Positions 58,029 through 64,000 of a stretch of 64,000 nt of DNA are shown here, one piece after another; position 1 is the first letter of the stretch, and every line of letters starts with the position of its first letter. Position numbers and translations under genes: made by a program. Below the pieces are notes generated by a model. That model saw nothing but the letters and a program-made list of their open reading frames with translations. It searched no databases and was not told the DNA's origin. Source of the DNA: Mariniblastus sp964414815 (lineage in GTDB: Bacteria; Planctomycetota; Planctomycetia; Pirellulales; Pirellulaceae); assembly GCA_964414815.1 (NCBI GenBank), contig CAYPXY010000017.1, forward strand, positions 1 through 64,000. The letters run 5' to 3'.

Positions 58029-61000
58029 ATGAAAAGGTCACTCGCTGAATTTCCCAAACCGGTTCTCGATACCGAGCTGCCCATCTTTGCCAGGCAGCAG
58101 GAAATTCAGGACGCTATCACGCACCACCAGGTCGTCGTTATCAGCGGTGCCACCGGCAGCGGTAAATCGACTCAGCTTCCGCTAATCGCCCTGCAGGCCG
58201 GGATCGGACAGTCAGGCCTGATCGGACACACTCAGCCTCGGAGGATTGCGGCGCGCAGTGTCGCCAACCGCATCGCAGAGCAACTAGGAACACCGCTCGG
58301 CTCTACCGTAGGATTCAAGATTCGCTTCTCCGATCAGACAAACGATCAAACCTTCATCAAGGTGATGACCGACGGGATTCTGCTTGCCGAAACCCAAAGC
58401 GATCCGCTGCTCAAGCAATATGAACTCATCATCATCGATGAGGCTCACGAGCGGTCGCTCAATATCGATTTCCTACTGGGCTATGTCAAACGAATTCTGG
58501 CCAAGCGATCCGACTTGCGACTGATCATCACTTCGGCAACGATCGATACGGAACGTTTTGTCGAACATTTTTCCACCGCAAATTCCCGCGTGCCGACCAT
58601 TGACGTCCAGGGGCGAACGTATCCCGTCGAGATTCAGTACCGGCCATGCGAAATGGATTCCAACAGCGAGTCACCCATCGAATTTGAAGATCATCTGATC
58701 AGCACGATTGGCGAACTGGCCGCAAAGGAGAGCGGCGATATTCTGGTCTTCCTTCCCACCGAAAACGATATCCGTTCGGCTCACAAGAAGCTTCGTTCGA
58801 TTCCCTGGCAGCGAGTTGAAACCGAGATTTTGCCGCTCTACGCACGGCTGACCAATGCTCAGCAGAACGAGATTTTCGTTCCTGGCAAACGACGACGTAT
58901 TGTGCTGGCGACCAACGTTGCGGAATCGTCGATCACGGTCCCGCGAATCCGCTTTGTGGTTGATTCCGGAACCGCACGGATCAGTCACTACTCTCCGCGC
59001 AGCAAGGTACAGCGATTGCCCATCCAGCCGATCTCACAAGCGTCCGCCGACCAGCGCGCCGGGCGATGCGGCCGGATCGGTCCGGGGATTTGCGTGCGGC
59101 TCTACAGCCGTGAGGACTATGAAAGCCGCCCTCAATTCACCGTCCCAGAAATTCGCCGAACGAATCTGGCATCGGTCATCCTGCAGACGTTGTCGCTGAA
59201 ACTTGGCAAAATTGAAGAGTTTCCATTTCTCGATCCGCCCCGCCCGGATTCCATTCGAGATGGATACAAGACACTGTTTGAACTGGGCGCGGTCGATCCT
59301 CATCGACGGTTGACTCCGCTCGGGAAAAAACTGTCGCGTTTGCCGGTCGATCCCCGGATTGGCCGCATGCTGTTCGAAGCCGATCACGAGAACTGCCTGG
59401 CGGAAATTCTGATCATTGCATCGGGACTGGAGGTGCAAGACCCTCGCATGCGACCGGCCGAGCGGAAAGGGGCCGCCGATGAAGCCCACCGAAAATTCGC
59501 AAACAAGAAATCAGATTTTCTCTCGCTGCTCAACGTGTGGGATTTTTTTCATCAGCAGAAAGCGGACCTCTCCAAATCGAAATTGAAACGGGCCTGCGAA
59601 CAGAACTTCCTGTCCTACGCCCTGATGATTCAGTGGCAGGATATTCATCGGCAGCTTTCCCAAATGATCACGGAACTGGGACTGCGGCCGCGCAAGCGAA
59701 ACGATGATTTCGGCGCGATTCACCGAAGCCTGCTTTCTGGATTGTTGTCGGGAGTCGCTTTGTCCACGGACAAGCATGAATACACGGGGGCGGGGGGAGT
59801 GAAGTTCAATCTATGGCCCGGTTCGAGCTTGTTCCGAACCCATCCCCAATGGATTGTCGCCGCCGAGATAGTCGAAACATCGAAGCGTTATGGCCGAACG
59901 CTGGCCCAGATTTCACCCGACTGGATTGAACCGCTGGCCAAGCACCTGGTGAAGGCACGCTACGGCGATCCGCACTGGAGCAAGAAACGTCAGTCGGTGC
60001 AGGCCTCCGAGCATGTTTCACTGTGGGGATTGCCCATCGTCAATGGACGTCCCGTCAATTTCGGTCCGCTCGATCCCAAAGTGTCTCGCGAGATATTTAT
60101 CGAGGAAGCGCTCACCAACGAAGGTCTCGAAGGCAACTTTTCCTTCCTCAAACAAAATCGTCAGTTGATCGAATCCATCAACGACGAAATGGCAAAAACG
60201 CGCCGGCGCGACCTGATCATTGATTCGTACAAGATCGCTTCGTTCTATGAACAACATCTGCCTGAAAGCATCTACGACAAAGTCAGTCTTTCCCAATCGC
60301 TCAAACAGTCGCCCACGCTCACATCGACGCTGATGATGGGGCGGGCCGATCTTCTGTCGGAACCGGCCGATGAAATGGCCGCTCGCCAGTTTCCCGATCG
60401 GGCAAATCTTGGATCGATGCAAATTCCGATTGAATACCGGTTCTCTCCCGGTGATGCGGACGATGGCGCGACGATTCGTTTGCCGCTCGAGGGCGTCGGA
60501 CAGCTGGACGAAGTTCAAACGGCGTGGTTGGTTCCCGGATTGATCGAGCCGCGCATCACGACGCTGATTCGCAGCCTTCCGAAATCGCTGCGCAGGAACC
60601 TGGTTCCCGCGCCTGAAACGGCGGCGACGATTTCGCAAGAGATCGAATTCGGCAAAGGCGATTTCTACGAGGCGGTCGCGCGGCATTTGACTCGTATCGG
60701 CGGCGAACCCATTCGCGTCGAACACTTTGATCTTTCGAAAATGGACGCCCACCTCAAGGTGAACTTGCAGGTCGTGGGTGAGGACGGGACCGTGGTCGCT
60801 CAGGGACGTTCCATCGCCGAAGTCCGCAACCACTTGGGCGTCGAACACTTGGCCACGTCGTCGTTTGTCGAGGTTCAGGACCAAGCCTGGGTTCAGGACG
60901 GTTTGACGGACTGGACCTGGGGAGATTTGCCCAAGGAAGTCTCGATCAGAAAAGGCGGGACGGAGCTGGCAGCGTTCCCGGCGATTGTGGATCAAGGGGA

Positions 61001-61763
61001 ATCCGTGGGGCTGCGGTTAGTAGACTCTCCGGCCCGCGCGGAGCAGATGACGCGTTTGGGTCTGACACGACTGTTTCAGATCGCCAACCGAAAATCGCTG
61101 AAGTCTCAGTTGCAATGGCTGCCCAATCTGGACCGGCACCTTCTGACGATTTCAAGGTGGGTTCCTGCGGCGGAAGCGAAAGTTCATCTAAACGATCTAA
61201 TAGCACGAATTGCATTTGTAGAACGCGAGAAGATCCCCCGTTCGGCAGAAGCGTTCGCAGCCCTCGAGTCGAACGCCGTGGAGCGAATCAGCATGGCGGC
61301 ACAGCAGATTGCCCGGTGGCTCCCGATGCTGACCGATCATTTGCATCAGGTTCAGCTTGCGATCGAAAATCGAAAGACCGTCGCTTCGTCGGTCATGGAG
61401 GATGTGTCCAGGCAACTCGAAAGGCTTGTCCATCGTGAATTTTTGCTTCAGACACCGTGGAACTGGTTAAGCCAATTTCCGCGATTTCTTGAAGCGATCA
61501 AGTATCGGCTTGACAAGTCCAGCTCGTCAAATGTCCAGAAAGATCGTGAGCTTGCCCGGGCCGTAGCGAAATACTGGGCGCAGTATGAGCAAGCCTACGA
61601 GCATCACCAGAAGCAGGGAATCATAGACCCAGAACTGGAGTTGTTTCGCTGGATGATTGAAGAGTATCGCGTGTCGCTATTCGCTCAGCACTTGGGCACG
61701 AGTGTAAAAGTCTCCGACGTGCGATTGGAAAAACAATGGAAACTTGTTCGCACCCATCCCTAA
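58029..61763 (+). CDS. hrpA: ATP-dependent RNA helicase HrpA
   Basis: The 1244-residue DEAH-box helicase has Walker A 'SGATGSGKSTQLP' (about 39), 'IIDEAHERSLN' (about 138), 'ITSATIDTERF' and the motif VI 'SADQRAGRCGRIGPG', followed by the ratchet/OB-like domains and the long HrpA-specific C-terminal part. E. coli HrpA is about 1300 residues and acts on stalled ribosomes. The frame is open from a TTG at 57975; I take the first ATG. Its stop is nine bases before a CCAATCC array. Confidence 0.93.
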   Translation: MKRSLAEFPKPVLDTELPIFARQQEIQDAITHHQVVVISGATGSGKSTQLPLIALQAGIGQSGLIGHTQPRRIAARSVANRIAEQLGTPLGSTVGFKIRFSDQTNDQTFIKVMTDGILLAETQSDPLLKQYELIIIDEAHERSLNIDFLLGYVKRILAKRSDLRLIITSATIDTERFVEHFSTANSRVPTIDVQGRTYPVEIQYRPCEMDSNSESPIEFEDHLISTIGELAAKESGDILVFLPTENDIRSAHKKLRSIPWQRVETEILPLYARLTNAQQNEIFVPGKRRRIVLATNVAESSITVPRIRFVVDSGTARISHYSPRSKVQRLPIQPISQASADQRAGRCGRIGPGICVRLYSREDYESRPQFTVPEIRRTNLASVILQTLSLKLGKIEEFPFLDPPRPDSIRDGYKTLFELGAVDPHRRLTPLGKKLSRLPVDPRIGRMLFEADHENCLAEILIIASGLEVQDPRMRPAERKGAADEAHRKFANKKSDFLSLLNVWDFFHQQKADLSKSKLKRACEQNFLSYALMIQWQDIHRQLSQMITELGLRPRKRNDDFGAIHRSLLSGLLSGVALSTDKHEYTGAGGVKFNLWPGSSLFRTHPQWIVAAEIVETSKRYGRTLAQISPDWIEPLAKHLVKARYGDPHWSKKRQSVQASEHVSLWGLPIVNGRPVNFGPLDPKVSREIFIEEALTNEGLEGNFSFLKQNRQLIESINDEMAKTRRRDLIIDSYKIASFYEQHLPESIYDKVSLSQSLKQSPTLTSTLMMGRADLLSEPADEMAARQFPDRANLGSMQIPIEYRFSPGDADDGATIRLPLEGVGQLDEVQTAWLVPGLIEPRITTLIRSLPKSLRRNLVPAPETAATISQEIEFGKGDFYEAVARHLTRIGGEPIRVEHFDLSKMDAHLKVNLQVVGEDGTVVAQGRSIAEVRNHLGVEHLATSSFVEVQDQAWVQDGLTDWTWGDLPKEVSIRKGGTELAAFPAIVDQGESVGLRLVDSPARAEQMTRLGLTRLFQIANRKSLKSQLQWLPNLDRHLLTISRWVPAAEAKVHLNDLIARIAFVEREKIPRSAEAFAALESNAVERISMAAQQIARWLPMLTDHLHQVQLAIENRKTVASSVMEDVSRQLERLVHREFLLQTPWNWLSQFPRFLEAIKYRLDKSSSSNVQKDRELARAVAKYWAQYEQAYEHHQKQGIIDPELELFRWMIEEYRVSLFAQHLGTSVKVSDVRLEKQWKLVRTHP

Positions 61764-61772
61764 TCGCGCCCG

Positions 61773-61821
61773 CCAATCCCCAATCCCCAATCCCCAATCC
61801 CCAATCCCCAATCCCCAATCC
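61773..61821 (+). repeat. Heptamer array, unit CCAATCC, 5' of tadA
   Basis: Seven exact copies (and a loose eighth, CGAAACC) run up to the tadA ATG at 61829 without a break in phase. The complementary strand is GGGGATT repeated, a strong G-quadruplex motif. Unlike the other perfect arrays it has no stop codon on either strand. Confidence 0.95.
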
Positions 61822-61828
61822 CGAAACC

Positions 61829-62287
61829 ATGGACAATCATTTTATGCAATTAGCACTTGCGGAGGCGATGGAAGCCTACCGCATCGACGAAGTTCCCGTG
61901 GGTGCGGTCGTGGTTCGCGACGGGCGTGTGATTGGATCGGCTCATAATCTGACTCGGCAATTGCGAGATCCGACGGCTCATGCGGAGATGCTGGCCATCA
62001 CTCAGGCAGCTGAATCGATAGGCGATTGGCGGCTGGAGAATTGTACACTCTATGTCACGCTCGAGCCGTGCGTGATGTGTTCAGGAGCCATTCTCAACTC
62101 GCGCATTCCGCGATTGGTGTTCGGAGCGTCGGATGCCAAGGGAGGCGCCGTACATTCGCTGTTTCGATTGCTGGAGGATAGCCGCTTGAATCATCGAGCC
62201 ACCGTTACCATGGGCGTTCGGGAATCCGAATGCAGCCTGGTGTTAACGGACTTTTTCAGGAAACAACGAGCGATGGGAAAGAAGTGA
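61829..62287 (+). CDS. tadA: tRNA-adenosine deaminase TadA
   Basis: TadA converts A34 to inosine in tRNA-Arg(ACG). The 152-residue product has the zinc and proton-shuttle motif 'HAEMLAI' (about 51-57) and 'PCVMCSGAI' (about 81-89). The reading frame stays open upstream through the heptamer array to 61736, inside hrpA, but this would add a repeat peptide and I regard ATG 61829 as the start. Confidence 0.94.
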   Translation: MDNHFMQLALAEAMEAYRIDEVPVGAVVVRDGRVIGSAHNLTRQLRDPTAHAEMLAITQAAESIGDWRLENCTLYVTLEPCVMCSGAILNSRIPRLVFGASDAKGGAVHSLFRLLEDSRLNHRATVTMGVRESECSLVLTDFFRKQRAMGKK

Positions 62288-62326
62288 TCTTCTGGGTAGA
62301 CTGCTGAACATTCCTGGAGTGTATGT

Positions 62327-62370
62327 CCTTTGCTCCTCTCCCTTTGCTCCTCTCCACTTTGCTCCTCTCC
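62327..62370. repeat. Tandem repeat, 14-base unit
   Basis: Three copies of CCTTTGCTCCTCTC, twice the seven-base period of the other arrays, lie 40 bases after the tadA stop. The rest of the gap to 62506 shows no supported gene. Confidence 0.75.
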
Positions 62371-62506
62371 ATATCGGGCGGGTGTTTAATGCTGAACCAT
62401 GGAACCAAAGCGGTGAATCTTCACCGCACTCCAAAGAACTATCCAGAAAAATTCTCAGGGTTGTTTCGTGTCACCCAAAAGAGTGTTCCGCAATATCTGC
62501 ATCGGA

Positions 62507-62842
62507 TCAATGACACCCGCCGCGGTGGCTTCGGGCGAGTGCCATTTCTGCCTTCTGGATAAACATCGGATCGCGAGTCCCTTCGAAGGCTTTCTGATAC
62601 GTGATGCTCAGTGCCGTGATATTGAAGTTGTCGTCCGGCTCTAGCTCGACGGCGCGCTCGGCATGGGTGACGGACTTTTCGTAGTCCTTCACCCGTTCAT
62701 ACAGGACCGCCAACGCAAGGTGTGCTCTGGCAAAGTCCTCTTTGAGCGCCAGCAATTCATTGAGCTTGCCAATGGCACCTTTGAAATCACCGGATTGCTT
62801 CAACGCCTCGGCTTCGTTTTCCAATTGAAGAATGGGGTTCAT
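62507..62842 (-). CDS. Small TPR-repeat protein
   Basis: The 111-residue protein is made of about two and a half TPR helix pairs ('EAEALKQSGDFKGAIGKLNE', 'HLALAVLYERVKDYEKSVTH', 'AERAVELEPDD'). It should be a small protein-binding adaptor. The ATG at 62842 lies four bases past the ppdK stop, so it is probably cotranscribed with ppdK. The C-terminus ends in a His/Gly-rich stretch. Confidence 0.82.
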   Translation of the reverse strand: MNPILQLENEAEALKQSGDFKGAIGKLNELLALKEDFARAHLALAVLYERVKDYEKSVTHAERAVELEPDDNFNITALSITYQKAFEGTRDPMFIQKAEMALARSHRGGCH

Positions 62843-62846
62843 GGTT

Positions 62847-64000
62847 TTATCCTTTGTCTTCGATCGCAGCTTGAGCTGCGGCGAGGCGGGCGATGGGCAC
62901 GCGATAGGGTGAGCAACTGACGTAGTCCAATCCATTTCGGACGCAGAACTTGACGGACGCCGGATCGCCACCGTGCTCGCCGCAGATCCCGCACTTCAGA
63001 TCTTTGCGAACGGAGCGGCCTTTGTTGACCGCCATCTCGACAAGCTGGCCCACACCCGTTTCATCGAGCGTCTGGAACGGATCGACTTCAAGTATTTTCT
63101 TGTCCACATAATCAGGCAAGAACGTTCCGATGTCATCTCGACTGAAACCAAATGTCATTTGCGTCAAATCGTTCGTACCGAAACTGAAAAACTCAGCCGA
63201 CTCGGCAATACGGTCCGCCGTCAATGCAGCTCGCGGAACTTCAATCATCGTACCGACCAGATACTTGATTTTTGATTTTCGCTTGCTGATGATTTCATCC
63301 GCAACACGTCGGATGATTTGTTCGAGATAGTCCAGTTCCGCCTTGGTTCCGGCCAGCGGAATCATAATTTCAGGCAACACCTTGATTCCCTTGGAAGACA
63401 CTTTGACGGCGGCCTCAATAATCGCCGATGTTTGCATCTCGCACAGCACCGGATAAGTAATACTCAAGCGGCAGCCCCGATGTCCCAGCATCGGATTGAA
63501 TTCGTGCAGTGCTTTGACTCGTTCCTGTACCTTCCACAGCGGCACACCCAGTTCTTTGGCCATGGTCTGCTGTTCGGCTTCTGAATGCGGCAGGAACTCG
63601 TGCAGCGGTGGATCGAGCAAGCGGATCGTAACGGGTTTGTCAGCCATTGCCTTGAAGATGCCTTCGAAATCTTTTTGCTGGTGAGGCAGCAATCGCTTGA
63701 TCGCGGCATTCCGGTCATCGTCGTTGTCGGCCAGAATGAAACGTCGCACGTCCGTGATCCGGTCGCCCTCAAAGAACATATGCTCGGTTCGGCAAAGTCC
63801 AATGCCTTCGGCGCCAAACGCGATGGCAGCCGCCGAGTCAGCCGGAGAGTCGGCATTCGTGCGGACATTGATTTTGCGATACTTGTCCGCCCACTCGGAA
63901 ACCGTTTCGTACAGTTTGAAAATCCAGTGCTTTTTCGCTGTCTTGTTTCCTTCCACCAAAGCCGAAACGACGGGCGACGATTCCGTTGGGATTTCGCCCT
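62847..64000 (-). CDS. ppdK: Pyruvate, phosphate dikinase, C-terminal part
   Basis: The gene runs past the right edge; about 384 codons of its 3' end are present. This part is the PEP-utilising TIM barrel: 'GAEGIGLCRTEHMFFEGDR', 'RLLDPPLHEFLPH', 'MLGHRGCRLSITYP', 'GTMIEVPRAALTADRIA', 'FFSFGTNDLTQMTFGFSRDD' and the catalytic Cys in 'KCGICGEHGGDP'. The frame is open to base 64000. PPDK interconverts pyruvate and PEP with ATP and phosphate. Confidence 0.95.
   Translation of the reverse strand, partial: GEIPTESSPVVSALVEGNKTAKKHWIFKLYETVSEWADKYRKINVRTNADSPADSAAAIAFGAEGIGLCRTEHMFFEGDRITDVRRFILADNDDDRNAAIKRLLPHQQKDFEGIFKAMADKPVTIRLLDPPLHEFLPHSEAEQQTMAKELGVPLWKVQERVKALHEFNPMLGHRGCRLSITYPVLCEMQTSAIIEAAVKVSSKGIKVLPEIMIPLAGTKAELDYLEQIIRRVADEIISKRKSKIKYLVGTMIEVPRAALTADRIAESAEFFSFGTNDLTQMTFGFSRDDIGTFLPDYVDKKILEVDPFQTLDETGVGQLVEMAVNKGRSVRKDLKCGICGEHGGDPASVKFCVRNGLDYVSCSPYRVPIARLAAAQAAIEDKG

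Noticed and set aside
60018..60995. A 325-codon leftward open frame
   Set aside because: Antisense shadow of hrpA with no family likeness.
62323..62562. A 79-codon rightward open frame after tadA
   Set aside because: It begins in a 14-base tandem repeat, overlaps the TPR gene antisense and has no recognisable domain.

Overview
The window looks like chromosomal DNA of a planctomycete, most like the Pirellulaceae. The reasons are a protein of the planctomycete DUF1598 family, a large VWA/amidotransferase-like membrane protein and a serine/threonine kinase with one transmembrane segment. Few genes have a good Shine-Dalgarno sequence, and the gaps hold many short palindromic repeats, including one built on an AACCCGAAGCG stem. 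The taxon is inferred from gene content; no rRNA is present. I see no tRNA, rRNA, CRISPR array, transposase or prophage gene.

Layout. 1-10070 is a flagellar region: flgF-flgG-flgA-flgH run leftward and fliM-fliN-fliO, fliP-flhA and a putative lipoprotein gene run rightward. fliQ, fliR and flhB are not here. 10200-16220 holds a Fur-type regulator, a small unknown gene, a TatD-like (EboB-like) hydrolase, a SixA-like phosphatase and a GntR/ABC exporter operon with a clear self-overlapping promoter. 16220-21030 encodes a YdiJ-like FAD/Fe-S dehydrogenase followed by moaD, moaE and moaA. 21080-36660 contains a four-helix-bundle gene between repeat arrays, a ribose-type permease with a large insert, der, a family-4-like uracil-DNA glycosylase, the DUF1598 protein, a kinase-rpiB-(TsaC::YwlE fusion) operon, a ROK kinase, a PaaK-like ligase, an AlkA-like glycosylase and ribF. 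36660-45610 holds cls, an LpxH-like hydrolase, nrnA, a lone receiver protein, the VWA protein, a hypothetical gene and pncC. 45580-56550 is the S10-spc ribosomal protein cluster ending in secY, all leftward, lacking rplX (L24) and rpmD (L30). 57000-64000 holds a Nif3-like gene, hrpA, tadA, a TPR gene and the 3' part of ppdK.

The most striking feature is a set of seven-base-period repeats in the gaps between genes. Ten genes have such a repeat directly before the start codon (units such as CTGACAA, CTTCTGA or CCAATCC), where a ribosome binding site would be expected. Four genes (flgH, fur, moaA, the sugar permease) have GGGATGA repeats directly at the stop codon, with the G-rich strand as the sense strand, which fits a G-quadruplex motif. 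Because 7 and 3 share no factor, a perfect array reads the same seven codons in all frames, so one strand is closed by a stop in every frame and the other is open. In all ten perfect arrays that carry a stop, the closed strand is the sense strand of the adjoining gene. Two of these arrays and two looser ones interrupt the ribosomal protein cluster.

Other points of note are the TsaC::YwlE fusion with the Thr residue typical of protein-arginine phosphatases, two copies plus a lone end of a 148 bp nested palindrome, several other MITE-like palindromes, and a 53 bp overlap between rpsC and rplP.
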